A program made the translations under genes and the position numbers. A stretch of DNA of 64,000 nucleotides from Cohnella thailandensis. Its GTDB lineage: Bacteria; Bacillota; Bacilli; Paenibacillales; Paenibacillaceae. The stretch covers positions 248,001 to 312,000 of the forward strand of contig NZ_JACJVQ010000006.1 in NCBI RefSeq assembly GCF_014212135.1, given 5' to 3'. Each line of letters starts with the position of its first letter. The stretch's first letter is position 1. Below are positions 7,737-16,501 of the stretch, one piece after another. Under the pieces are notes generated by a model. That model did no database searches. It was not told the origin of the DNA and saw only the letters and a program-made list of their open reading frames with translations.

Positions 7737-8719
7737 GCTTCCGCCGGTTCTTGAAGTACGAGCGGCCGTATCTTCTCCTGTATGCCGCCTTGTTCTTAAT
7801 GACGATCGCGGTCTTCTGGGTGGATCCCGAGATCGACCTGCACCGGAAGACGCTGCTCTACGCTCTCGTTCTGGCCTCGTTCCTTCTCGTCGTTTTCCTC
7901 GTTTACCGTTATCAGAAAGTGCTGTATGCCGTGCGGAATCGGAACGGCGAGGATGCCGAGCCGTTGTCCCTGGAGGCCGAAGCCTACCGGGAAGCGATCG
8001 AGGAGGCGGGAATCGCGCACATCCGGGCCATGAACGAGGCGCAGGCGAAGCAGAAGGAGTATTACGACTTCATCGTCTCCTGGTTCCACGAGATCAAGAC
8101 GCCGATCTCCGTGCTTCGGCTGATGCAGCAGACCGAGGTCGACCCGCGCGGCGTCGAGGAGGAAGTGTCGCGCATCGAGCATTACGTGGACCAAGCGCTC
8201 TATTATGCCAAGCTGGACAGCTTCAACCAAGACTACGAGATCGTAAGCTGCGACCTCGAGCCTCTCGTGAAGGACGCCGTCAAGGCGCACGCCAAGTCGT
8301 TTATCGCGAGAAAAGTGAGAATCCGGCTGGACCTTCCGCGCACGACCGTGCAAAGCGACCCGAAGTGGCTGCTGTTCATCGTGAACCAGCTGTTGTCCAA
8401 CGGCTTGAAGTATACCGGGGAGAACGGGGAGATCCGGATCTCTTCCCGCGCCACGCAGGACGAGAAGCAGCTTATCGTCCGCGACGACGGCATCGGGATC
8501 GAATCCAAGGACTTGCCTCGCGTCTTCAACCGGGGCTTTACCGGCGCCAACGGGCGCACCCATGCGAAGTCGACGGGGATGGGGCTTTATCTCGCCCAAG
8601 AGCTGTCCAAGAAGCTGGGGCACTACCTCACTTGCGAATCCGTCGTCGGGGAATACACGGAGTTCACGATTCACTTTCCGAAGAATCACGATCCTTATTT
8701 GTACACGGTACGGCGATAA
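7733..8719 (+). CDS. BceS-like intramembrane-sensing histidine kinase
   Basis: 328 residues. Two transmembrane helices (about 13-30 and 42-59) are separated by a very short outer loop, the hallmark of intramembrane-sensing kinases that cannot bind ligand alone and instead read the state of a BceAB transporter. The phosphorylatable histidine is H119 in SWFHEIKTPIS; the ATPase domain has NQLLSNGLKYT, DDGIGI and TGMGLYLA. The start ATG overlaps the TGA of the response regulator (ATGA), indicating translational coupling. Confidence 0.9.
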   Translation: MSFRRFLKYERPYLLLYAALFLMTIAVFWVDPEIDLHRKTLLYALVLASFLLVVFLVYRYQKVLYAVRNRNGEDAEPLSLEAEAYREAIEEAGIAHIRAMNEAQAKQKEYYDFIVSWFHEIKTPISVLRLMQQTEVDPRGVEEEVSRIEHYVDQALYYAKLDSFNQDYEIVSCDLEPLVKDAVKAHAKSFIARKVRIRLDLPRTTVQSDPKWLLFIVNQLLSNGLKYTGENGEIRISSRATQDEKQLIVRDDGIGIESKDLPRVFNRGFTGANGRTHAKSTGMGLYLAQELSKKLGHYLTCESVVGEYTEFTIHFPKNHDPYLYTVRR

Positions 8720-8720
8720 A

Positions 8721-8759
8721 AAAACGGTTGGACAGGATATACCTGGCCAACCGTTTTTG
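8721..8759. terminator. bidirectional terminator between kinase and permease genes
   Basis: AAAAACGGTTGG and CCAACCGTTTTT form a stem between the convergent bceS-like and bceB-like genes, with A and T runs on either side that suit both directions. Confidence 0.85.
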
Positions 8760-8782
8760 CGTTGTGCCGCGCCTAATTCGAA

Positions 8783-10753
8783 TCAGGACTGCCGGCTGAC
8801 GATCTTGTAATACAAATTCGCGGACGAGAGATAGAGCAGCAGGTACACGAGGAAGTAGACGCCGATGATGCCCCACGTGATGCCCGGCAGCTCGGGGATG
8901 TCGCTCACCGACTCGAGAATGTAGGATTTGATGATCGACCAGCTGTACGCGATTCCGAGCGCTAGCGGAGGCAAGAACACGAACAGCAGCTGCTTGCGGA
9001 TGACGCTTTTGATCTGCCGGTTGTCGACGCCCATCTTGCGCAGGATGGCGTATTGCAGCTTCTCGTCCGTCGCCTCGCGCAGCTGCTTGAAGTAGATGAC
9101 GCTGGCCAGCGCGAAAGTCGCGACCAAGGCGAGGAAGCCGCTCGAGAACAGCATGAGGGACGAGCCCTCGATCTGCCTGGAGTAGACGTCGGCGAACGAG
9201 GAGTAATAGGCGCCGGGCGTCCGGGCGACGATCGCGTGAGCTCGCTCGGATAAGGCCTCGGCGTTCTTGGCATCCTTCACGCCGTAAATTTCGAACTTCT
9301 TCTTATTCGCGACGCCTTGAAGGCTCGAGTAGGCTTCGTCGGAGACGACCAGCACCGCCGGCTTCTTTATCATCGACTCGACCGGACTCGTCGACCAGCC
9401 CAGATAGGCATAATCTTTCTTCTCCGTAAGGAAGAACTCCTTCTCTTCTCCCGCGCCGAGCTTCACGGCGAAGCTTCGAGTCTCGCTTGCCGCGAACGTC
9501 TCCGGGAAGTCCGAGCCCTGCGACAGGGAGACGGCTTCGTTTCCGCTCAGCTCCACCTTCCGGTCGTCTCCGCGGATCCCGACCAGTTCGTTGTAGGCGG
9601 CTTCCGGCACGAGCAGCACTTCGGGGGTGAAATACTCCGGATTATCGAACGCGGCGTCCATGCTCGTCAAGGGTTCCGCCGTAAGCGCCTCGTGAGTCAG
9701 ATGATAGCGAATCCCGTGCTCGGAGCTCCGGATCAAGTCGTCGACCTGGCGGTTCGTCCCGGTATCGAGCGACTGGAACGCGATGTCGTTCGGAATATTC
9801 CGGCCGACGGCTTCGAACTGAACCTTGTAATTGATCGTCATGAAGCACATCAGCATCATGATCGCCGCGCCGAACAGCGTAATGAACGATAGGTTGAGCG
9901 TGTTGCCGCGGATCTGGAACCGCAGCGACGACGTCCACAGCACCGTATTGCCTTCGTGGTAGTTCTTGCGCCGTCCGATCGTCCGCAGCAGCCAGCCGGC
10001 GAATTGACGGAAGAACAAGTACGTTCCGGCGACGATGCCGACGGACGACACGATCAAGCTGGGGGTCGCGTATTCCTGCCAGACGACCGAGCCTTTGCCG
10101 CTGTAGATGAGCGCGAAGGCGACACCGATCATAAGGACGGCGAGGATCGCCCAGAACGCGGACACGCGCACGGGCTTCTCGGCCTTCGATTTCGCGTGGA
10201 ACAGCTCGGTCAGCTGCAGCCGGTTGACCATGAACCAGCTTTGCGCGCTGATGACGATCGCCAGCAGGAGCAGCAGCCCGGCGGTCGACGCGATCGCTTC
10301 GACCGGGAAGGTCAGCGAGACCGGCTGATCGTATTGCATGAGCGACATGAGCAGCATGCCGAACAGCTTGGAGAACAGCCCCCCGAGCAGAACGCCTGCC
10401 GCAAGGGAGACCGCGCAGATGACGAGCGTCTCCCAGAAGATCATCCGCACGACCTGCTTCTCGGTTAACCCGTACAGCAGGTACATGCCGAACTCCTTTT
10501 TGCGCTGGCGCATAAAGAAAGAATTCGCATATAGGATGAAGAAGACGATAAACAGAAATACCGTCACCGAGGCGATCATGGAGCCTACCCTGAAGTTATC
10601 CCTATTCTGCAGGGCATCCAGAACGTCCTCGTTATACATCAAGGAAGAGAACGTGTATTGAACGATGACGCCGGCCACCATGGAGAACAGATAAATGGAA
10701 TACAGCCGGAAGTTGCGTTTCACGTTGCGCAGCGTAAGCTCGAGCAGGCTCAT
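8783..10753 (-). CDS. BceB-like ABC transporter permease
   Basis: 656 residues with the BceB layout: one N-terminal helix, a group of helices up to about residue 300, a large extracellular domain of about 200 residues, and three C-terminal helices including the FtsX-type segment (VATFALASVIYFKQLREATDEKLQYAILRKMGV). The outer domain is the peptide-sensing element in the family. With the ATPase it would protect lipid II cycle intermediates from peptides such as bacitracin and signal flux to the kinase. Its ATG overlaps the stop of the ATPase gene (ATGA). Confidence 0.92.
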   Translation of the reverse strand: MSLLELTLRNVKRNFRLYSIYLFSMVAGVIVQYTFSSLMYNEDVLDALQNRDNFRVGSMIASVTVFLFIVFFILYANSFFMRQRKKEFGMYLLYGLTEKQVVRMIFWETLVICAVSLAAGVLLGGLFSKLFGMLLMSLMQYDQPVSLTFPVEAIASTAGLLLLLAIVISAQSWFMVNRLQLTELFHAKSKAEKPVRVSAFWAILAVLMIGVAFALIYSGKGSVVWQEYATPSLIVSSVGIVAGTYLFFRQFAGWLLRTIGRRKNYHEGNTVLWTSSLRFQIRGNTLNLSFITLFGAAIMMLMCFMTINYKVQFEAVGRNIPNDIAFQSLDTGTNRQVDDLIRSSEHGIRYHLTHEALTAEPLTSMDAAFDNPEYFTPEVLLVPEAAYNELVGIRGDDRKVELSGNEAVSLSQGSDFPETFAASETRSFAVKLGAGEEKEFFLTEKKDYAYLGWSTSPVESMIKKPAVLVVSDEAYSSLQGVANKKKFEIYGVKDAKNAEALSERAHAIVARTPGAYYSSFADVYSRQIEGSSLMLFSSGFLALVATFALASVIYFKQLREATDEKLQYAILRKMGVDNRQIKSVIRKQLLFVFLPPLALGIAYSWSIIKSYILESVSDIPELPGITWGIIGVYFLVYLLLYLSSANLYYKIVSRQS

Positions 10754-11496
10754 CGCGTCTTGCCCCCCATCAGGCTCTGGGCGTCGAGAATGCGGTCGTA
10801 GAACGCTCTCTGGGTTTGCTCGCCCGCGTAGAGCTCGTTCACGATGCCGCCGTCCCGCAGGAAAATAACCCGTTTGCAGTAGCTGGCCGCGTAACCGTCG
10901 TGCGTGACCATCAGAATCGTCGTGCCGAACGTCTCGTTCAGCCCTACGAGCTGTTCGAGCAGCTGCGTGGCGGACCGAGAGTCGAGCGCGCCGGTCGGTT
11001 CGTCCGCGAAGACGATCGCCGGGTTCGTGATGATCGCCCTTGCCGAGGCGACCCGCTGCTTCTGCCCGCCGGACAGCTCGCTCGGATATTTGGTCAGAAT
11101 GCCCGCGATGTTGAGAGCTTGGGCGATCGGCGCCAGCCGGCGCTCCATCTCCTCGGCCTTGAACCGGCGAAGCGAGAGCGGCAGCAGGATGTTCTCCTTG
11201 GCCGTCAGCGTATCGAGCAGGTTATAATCCTGGAAAATGAACCCCATGCGCTCCTGGCGGAATTGCCTGGCCGCTTGCTTCTTCATGTCGAGCAGCGACT
11301 TTCCTTCGAGCCACACCTCTCCGCCGGACAGCCGGTCGATCGTCGACAGCACGTTCATCAGCGTCGACTTGCCGGAGCCCGAAGGACCCATGATCGCCGT
11401 CAGCTCCCCCGCGCGAACCTCGAGATCGATGCTCTTCAGCACGGGGGTCGTCCCGTAATTCTTGGATAAGTTTTTCGTTTGAATAACCGTTTGCAT
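10750..11496 (-). CDS. BceA-like ABC transporter ATP-binding protein
   Basis: 248 residues with Walker A GPSGSGKS, Q-loop FQDYNLL, signature LSGGQKQR, Walker B VFADEPTGALD and the switch histidine in MVTHDGYAA. It belongs to the MacB/BceA group. ATG 11496 is chosen because GAGGGAGC precedes it; the frame runs on to 11553 without a good site and would overlap the candidate promoter. It is first in the transporter operon, which faces the sensor and regulator genes rather than lying head-to-tail with them as in Bacillus subtilis bceRSAB. Confidence 0.92.
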   Translation of the reverse strand: MQTVIQTKNLSKNYGTTPVLKSIDLEVRAGELTAIMGPSGSGKSTLMNVLSTIDRLSGGEVWLEGKSLLDMKKQAARQFRQERMGFIFQDYNLLDTLTAKENILLPLSLRRFKAEEMERRLAPIAQALNIAGILTKYPSELSGGQKQRVASARAIITNPAIVFADEPTGALDSRSATQLLEQLVGLNETFGTTILMVTHDGYAASYCKRVIFLRDGGIVNELYAGEQTQRAFYDRILDAQSLMGGKTR

Positions 11497-11523
11497 TTTC
11501 TGCTCCCTCCTCTTTATACCCTT

Positions 11524-11552
11524 AATATAAATGGGGCCGAAGCTCGTATCCA
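11524..11552 (-). promoter_or_regulatory. candidate promoter of the bceAB-like operon
   Basis: On the complement, TGGATA (11552-11547), a 17-base spacer, then TATATT (11529-11524) upstream of the ATG at 11496. The imperfect -35 fits an activator-dependent promoter. Confidence 0.45.
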
Positions 11553-11571
11553 TCGATCCTTGCCGATCCTG

Positions 11572-11589
11572 AGTGACGGTTTTGTCACT
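11572..11589. promoter_or_regulatory. candidate BceR-type response regulator box
   Basis: AGTGAC and GTCACT form a perfect inverted repeat around a 6-base spacer. It is centred about 30 bases upstream of the candidate -35 of the transporter operon. BceR-type regulators bind spaced inverted repeats at such positions. Confidence 0.55.
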
Positions 11590-11623
11590 TGCGATCCCCG
11601 GGGCGGGCAGGACTTCTTCAAAA

Positions 11624-11637
11624 TGAAAGCGAATACA
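11624..11637 (+). promoter_or_regulatory. possible catabolite-responsive (cre-like) element
   Basis: TGAAAGCGAATACA matches the cre consensus TGWAANCGNTNWCA at all fixed positions but one. It lies about 25 bases upstream of the -35 of the AraC gene that heads a sugar operon. Confidence 0.35.
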
Positions 11638-11662
11638 TTTAGAATAGAAGAGGTCGCTGCGT

Positions 11663-11692
11663 TTGACAGGTATTCTTACATGGACTTATCAT
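11663..11692 (+). promoter_or_regulatory. sigma-A promoter of the AraC regulator gene
   Basis: Perfect TTGACA at 11663-11668, an 18-base spacer, then TATCAT at 11687-11692, ending 44 bases before the ATG at 11737. Confidence 0.65.
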
Positions 11693-11736
11693 TAAATTGG
11701 TTTCCCGGATTCAATCTCTAACTTGGGGGAGATAAT

Positions 11737-12615
11737 ATGACGCATCATCGTTCGCCCGATATTCCGAGGGAGAAGACCAACCTGGACAAAAGGTTCCCGA
11801 TCTTCATCGAGGATACGATCGGGGTCGACTCGGGGTACCAGAAGCTGCACTGGCACGACGCGCTCGAGATCAACCTGATCAAGTCCGGCACCGGCTACTA
11901 TATCATTAACGGCGAGACGTTCGAGTTCCGGCAAGGGGACATCCTTCTCATCAATTCGAACGATCTGCACTGCGCTTACGAGACGAGCGATCTGGTCCTG
12001 CAGGTCATCTCGTTCGACGGCTCATGGCTGACCGGAACGCTTCGCTACGATCCCGAGATTCTCTCCCCGTTCAAGGAGATGGGCGTCAGCTTCACGAACC
12101 TGCTCGACCGCGAGCATCCGCGCATCGGCAAGCTCCGCTCGCTGCTGCTCGAGATGCAGCAGGAGCACGCGGGCGCGCTTCGCTCGCATACGTCGCTCGT
12201 CTTCGCCTGCCTGCATCAGTTCCTGGCGTACGTCAACCGGGATTTCCGGTTCTCCGCCGCGGATGGCGCGAGCCGGTCGCAAGTGAATGCCGCCCAACTG
12301 GATAAGGTCCGGCTCGTCATCCACGCCATGGAATCGGATCTCGTCTATCCCTGGACGCTGAACGAGCTGTCGGAGCTCGTCTTCCTGAGCCCCTCCCGGT
12401 TCTGCGACATCTTCCGGCGCACGGTCGGCGTGCCCCCGCAGCTTTATCTTATCCAGCTTCGGCTGGAGAAGGCGGTCAAGCTGCTCGGGACGACCGACCT
12501 CAAGATCGTGGACGTCGCCATGGAATGCGGCTTCCGCAATTTGTCCAACTTCAACCGCCTGTTTAACCGCCACTTCGGCTACGCTCCCCGCACCGTCCGC
12601 CAAAGATCGTCTTAA
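11737..12615 (+). CDS. AraC-family transcriptional regulator of a sugar operon
   Basis: 292 residues. An N-terminal cupin sensor domain (HWHDALEINLI, FRQGDILLINSNDLH) is followed by a two-helix-turn-helix AraC domain from about residue 190 (LNELSELVFLSPSRFCDIFRRTVG, IVDVAMECGFRNLSNFNRLFNRHFG). GGGGGAGA precedes the ATG. It lies directly upstream of a same-strand importer, kinase and glycosidase operon and probably activates it in response to the imported sugar. Whether it shares a transcript with that operon is unclear, since 120 bases separate them. Confidence 0.9.
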   Translation: MTHHRSPDIPREKTNLDKRFPIFIEDTIGVDSGYQKLHWHDALEINLIKSGTGYYIINGETFEFRQGDILLINSNDLHCAYETSDLVLQVISFDGSWLTGTLRYDPEILSPFKEMGVSFTNLLDREHPRIGKLRSLLLEMQQEHAGALRSHTSLVFACLHQFLAYVNRDFRFSAADGASRSQVNAAQLDKVRLVIHAMESDLVYPWTLNELSELVFLSPSRFCDIFRRTVGVPPQLYLIQLRLEKAVKLLGTTDLKIVDVAMECGFRNLSNFNRLFNRHFGYAPRTVRQRSS

Positions 12616-12735
12616 GTGTCAGATTTCTTCTCACCTACAGGAAGATAGTATCAGTTTTCGGTTGAATTGGCGAAGAGCCCCCGCCCCCCGGCAGGTAAGA
12701 TAGAGAAAATAAACGACGGGGGGCTGATTATAGCA

Positions 12736-13689
12736 ATGGCTCAGACGGAATCCCGCAACTTCGGGCATGCCACGGAGAAACCGCCCGGAATCGTTCGCTT
12801 CTTCCGGCAGTGGGACATTCAACTGATGGTATGGCCGGGTTTGCTCTTCTTGCTTGTCTTCAGCTACATCCCCATGTACGGCGTGCTGATGGCCTTCCAG
12901 GACTACAGCTTGTTCAAAGGCTTCTTCGGCAGTCCCTGGGTCGGCTTCAAGCACTTCGAGATGTTCTTCGGAGCCCCCGAATTCTGGAACGTTATCCGCA
13001 ATACGATCGTCATCAGCCTGCTGAAGCTTCTGATCGGGTTCCCCGCGCCGATCCTGCTCGCCCTCATGCTGAACGAGATTCGCGGCCGTGTCTTCAAGCG
13101 GTCGATCCAGACGATCAGCTACCTTCCCCACTTTCTCTCCTGGGTCATCGTATCGGGCATCGTCGCCTCGATCCTGTCGACGGAGAACGGCAGTCTCAAC
13201 ATGCTGCTTCAGAGCCTGAACCTGATCCAAGAACCGATCAATTTCCTCTCCATGCCCGAGTATTTCTGGTCGATCCTCGTCGTCACCGACGTCTGGAAGG
13301 AGATCGGCTTCTCCTCCATCGTCTATCTGGCCGCGATCGCGGGCGTCGATCCCCACCTGCACGAAGCCGCCGCGGTGGACGGGGCCAGCCGGCTGCGGCA
13401 GATGTTCTCGATCACCCTTCCCGCGATCATGCCGGTTATCGTCGTCTTCCTGATCCTGGCCATCGGCAGCCTGCTGAACGCCGGATTCGAGAATATCCTG
13501 CTGCTCGGCTCGAACCCCGTGCTGCGGGACGTCAGCGACGTGCTCGACACGTACGTCTACCGGATCGGCATCCAGAACTCCCGCTATTCTTACGCGACCG
13601 CGGCGGGATTGTTCAAGGCCGTGATCAGCGTCGGCTTGCTCGTCGCGGCCAACTATCTGGCCCGTCGTTCGGGCAACAGCCTATGGTAG
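12736..13689 (+). CDS. carbohydrate ABC transporter permease, LplB-type
   Basis: 317 residues with six predicted membrane helices and the permease EAA-type loop (EAAAVDGASRLRQMFSITLPAI). It is of the LplB/YtcP class, one of two permeases in CUT1-type oligosaccharide importers. ATG 12736 is favoured with a G-rich site upstream; a TTG at 12667 in frame would add 23 unlikely residues. It pairs with the next gene to form the membrane channel. No ATPase gene is nearby; such importers commonly borrow a shared MsmX-like ATPase encoded elsewhere. Confidence 0.9.
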   Translation: MAQTESRNFGHATEKPPGIVRFFRQWDIQLMVWPGLLFLLVFSYIPMYGVLMAFQDYSLFKGFFGSPWVGFKHFEMFFGAPEFWNVIRNTIVISLLKLLIGFPAPILLALMLNEIRGRVFKRSIQTISYLPHFLSWVIVSGIVASILSTENGSLNMLLQSLNLIQEPINFLSMPEYFWSILVVTDVWKEIGFSSIVYLAAIAGVDPHLHEAAAVDGASRLRQMFSITLPAIMPVIVVFLILAIGSLLNAGFENILLLGSNPVLRDVSDVLDTYVYRIGIQNSRYSYATAAGLFKAVISVGLLVAANYLARRSGNSLW

Positions 13690-13705
13690 GAAGGGGGAGA
13701 GCATC

Positions 13706-14602
13706 ATGATCAAACTGTCGACCGGAGACCGCGCGCTGCTCATCGGGATTTACGCGTTCCTGATCGTCCTGGGCTTCGCCGCCTTCTACCCGTTCTGGAA
13801 CGCGGCCATCGTCTCCTTCAACGAAGGGACGGACACGATGAAGGGCGGCGTCACGTTCTGGCCCCGGGAGTTCACGCTGGACAATTACCAGATCGTATTC
13901 GAAGACAGCCGACTCGTCAACGCGTTCGTGATCTCCATCCTGAGGACCGCGGCCGGCACGCTGCTCGGCATCCTGCTGACGGCTATCTTCGCTTACGGCA
14001 TGACCAAGCGCGAGCTGATCGGACGCAAGTATTACATGATTTTCTGCATCGTCACGATGTATTTCAGCGGCGGCCTCATTCCGAGCTTCCTGCTTATCCG
14101 CGAGCTCGGGCTGTTCAACACCTTCTGGGTCATGGTCATCCCGGGGCTCATCAGCGTGTGGGACATGATCATCTTCCGGACGTTCTTCATGGGCTTGCCG
14201 GGAGGATTGGAAGAGTCCGCCAAAGTGGACGGCAGCTCGAACTGGGGCATTCTGTTCCGCATCGTGCTTCCGCTGTCGGGTCCCGTCATCGCCACGCTGT
14301 CGCTTTTTACGGCGGTCTATCATTGGAACGAGTGGTTTACGCCCAGCATCTATATCAGCAACGCGGACCTGCTCCCGATTCAGACGAAGCTCCAGCAGAT
14401 TCTCAACTCGAACATCATGAGCGAGCAGATGCAGCAGATGGATTCGGCCGCGCAAGGACGCATCAACAAGATGCGGACGATCACGTCGAAGTCGCTGTCG
14501 ATGGCGACGATGATGGTCGCGACGCTCCCGATTCTGTGCGTGTACCCGTTCGTTCAGAAGTACTTCGTCAAAGGCGTTCTCGTCGGCTCGCTCAAGGAAT
14601 AG
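13706..14602 (+). CDS. carbohydrate ABC transporter permease, LplC/YtcP-type
   Basis: 298 residues, six membrane helices, with the loop GLEESAKVDGSSNWGILFRIVLPLS and the C-terminal PFVQKYFVKGVLVGSLKE ending typical of the second LplC-type permease. A strong AAGGGGGAGAG site lies 17 bases after the stop of the first permease gene. It is partner to the preceding permease and the binding lipoprotein that follows. Confidence 0.9.
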   Translation: MIKLSTGDRALLIGIYAFLIVLGFAAFYPFWNAAIVSFNEGTDTMKGGVTFWPREFTLDNYQIVFEDSRLVNAFVISILRTAAGTLLGILLTAIFAYGMTKRELIGRKYYMIFCIVTMYFSGGLIPSFLLIRELGLFNTFWVMVIPGLISVWDMIIFRTFFMGLPGGLEESAKVDGSSNWGILFRIVLPLSGPVIATLSLFTAVYHWNEWFTPSIYISNADLLPIQTKLQQILNSNIMSEQMQQMDSAAQGRINKMRTITSKSLSMATMMVATLPILCVYPFVQKYFVKGVLVGSLKE

Positions 14603-14701
14603 CATCGCACGGCCGTCTTAGGGTTCAACGGCGCTGGCGCCTTAACCGGGTCCCTATTGAGGACTCCTATATCTACCCATACCGGAGGGAGAGAAGAGCA
14701 A

Positions 14702-16369
14702 ATGAAGGTTCGAAACAAACGCTTTACGTTATCCATGACGGGGGTATTGTCGGCAGCTCTTATTCTATCGGGGTGCAGCTCGGACAACGGCAACGAGGCT
14801 TCGCCCTCCCCGAGCGAGCCGCCGGCAAGCGGCAGCGCTTCGGCGGAAGCGACGGGAGAGGTCTACCAACTCGGCGCGAAGGATCTGGAGTTCTCCTTCT
14901 ACGGCAACTACGACTGGTATACGATGCCCAACTGGGGCGAGGACGAAGCCTCCAAGTGGATCAAGGAGAACAAGAAGGTCAACGTCGTCCCGGTCGGCTC
15001 CGGCGGCAACGCGGCGCAGAAGCTGAGCACGATGATCGTCTCCGGCGAGCTGCCCGACGTTATCTGGACGGAGCGCGGGGCGGACGTCGAGAAGCTGCGG
15101 GCGGCCGGCATGCTGGTGCCGTACGACGATTACCTGGAGAAGTATCCGAATCTCAAGAAGTGGGCGGGAGAGTCCACCCTGGACATGCTTCGTTCGCCCG
15201 ACGGCAAAATCTATCAATTCCCGAACTGGTACACGACGCAGCCGAACGGCAACACGGGCTATCTGGTGAACAAGAAGATCTACAACGAGCTGGGCGCCCC
15301 CAAGCTGGAGACGATCGACGACCTTTACGATTATCTGAAGCTCGTCAAAGAGAAATACCCGAATATCATTCCGCTGGAGGGAGGCCAGTCGGCGGAAGCG
15401 ATCGACATTCTATCCTCCGCATACGCCGAGAACCGCCCATATTTGTTCAGCGCGGCCGGCATGATGGCGATCCCCCAAGACGGCAAGATGACATCCGTAT
15501 TCAAGGACGAACCGTTCCGCCAGTCGGTCGCGTTCGGGGCGAAGCTGTACCGCGAGAAGCTGCTTAACGCGGACACGTTCAGCCAGCCTCTCGAGCAGGT
15601 GGAGCAGAAGATCGTCAACGGCCAAATCGCGGTGTATGCCGCTTCGAGCCCGACCGAGTTCGGAGCGATCGGCAACGCCATGCTGAAGGAGAAGGATCCG
15701 GATGCCGGCTACATCATGGTCTGGCCGATCCACAAGGAAGGGCTCGACAAGAACAAAATTTTCACCGGTTACTATAACCAGCTTGGCTGGAACGTCAGCG
15801 TCATTACGAAGAGCGCCAAGGATCCGGAAGCGATCTTCGCCTTCCTCGACTGGATGACCGGGCCGGAAGGACAGCGCGTGATCATGTGGGGGCCCGAGGG
15901 AATGTATTGGGACGGCGTCGACGGAGAGGATGCGCCGCTCTTCACCGACAAGTTCACGAGCGACACGAAGGGCCGCGACGAGCTGATGAATTCGACGGTC
16001 AACCTGCAATGGGTCGGCAACACGGTCTACGTCGACAATTCGAAGATGAAGTTCGAATCGACTCTGCCCGAAGACAAGAAGAGCTGGGAGACGAAGTGGC
16101 AGTCGGAGATCACTTGGAAAACGCAGTACAACACGACGGAGTTCGTGAACCTCGAACCCGCCGGAGACTCCGACGAAGGCATTATCGCGCAGAGCGTCAA
16201 GGAGATTTACGAGAAGGCGCGGGCTCAAGCGATTCTGAACACCAAGAGCGACGAGGAAGTATTCGCCGTTCTGGACAAAGCCGAAGAGGATGCCCAGAAG
16301 GTCGGCTACGAAAAGCTGCTAGCTTATAAGACGACCAAATGGCAGGAGAACTTAAGCAAGCTGAAATAA
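14702..16369 (+). CDS. extracellular solute-binding lipoprotein, LplA-like
   Basis: 555 residues with a lipoprotein signal ending in LSGC (lipidated Cys25), a Ser/Glu/Pro-rich linker, then a type 1 periplasmic-binding fold with conserved DVIWTERGADVEKL and GYLVNKKIYNELGAPKLETIDDLYDYL segments. Length matches LplA-type oligosaccharide receptors. GGAGGGAGAG precedes ATG 14702. It delivers sugar to the two permeases just upstream. Located outside the membrane, lipid-anchored. Confidence 0.92.
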   Translation: MKVRNKRFTLSMTGVLSAALILSGCSSDNGNEASPSPSEPPASGSASAEATGEVYQLGAKDLEFSFYGNYDWYTMPNWGEDEASKWIKENKKVNVVPVGSGGNAAQKLSTMIVSGELPDVIWTERGADVEKLRAAGMLVPYDDYLEKYPNLKKWAGESTLDMLRSPDGKIYQFPNWYTTQPNGNTGYLVNKKIYNELGAPKLETIDDLYDYLKLVKEKYPNIIPLEGGQSAEAIDILSSAYAENRPYLFSAAGMMAIPQDGKMTSVFKDEPFRQSVAFGAKLYREKLLNADTFSQPLEQVEQKIVNGQIAVYAASSPTEFGAIGNAMLKEKDPDAGYIMVWPIHKEGLDKNKIFTGYYNQLGWNVSVITKSAKDPEAIFAFLDWMTGPEGQRVIMWGPEGMYWDGVDGEDAPLFTDKFTSDTKGRDELMNSTVNLQWVGNTVYVDNSKMKFESTLPEDKKSWETKWQSEITWKTQYNTTEFVNLEPAGDSDEGIIAQSVKEIYEKARAQAILNTKSDEEVFAVLDKAEEDAQKVGYEKLLAYKTTKWQENLSKLK

Positions 16370-16501
16370 CGGCCTTGTCATCATCATCTTGTCATAACCA
16401 TCACGGAAAACGGAAGGCGGCGAAGTCGGTTGGCCGGACGGCATGGCGCTTGTGGGGCGCGGTTCGGCGGCCGGCTTCGTCGCGCGTAAGGAGGCGAAGT
16501 C

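Noticed and set aside
11497-11553. Longer N-terminus for the BceA-like ATPase up to 11553
   Set aside because: The extra residues show no homology, and the region holds the likely promoter and the GAGGGAG ribosome site for ATG 11496.
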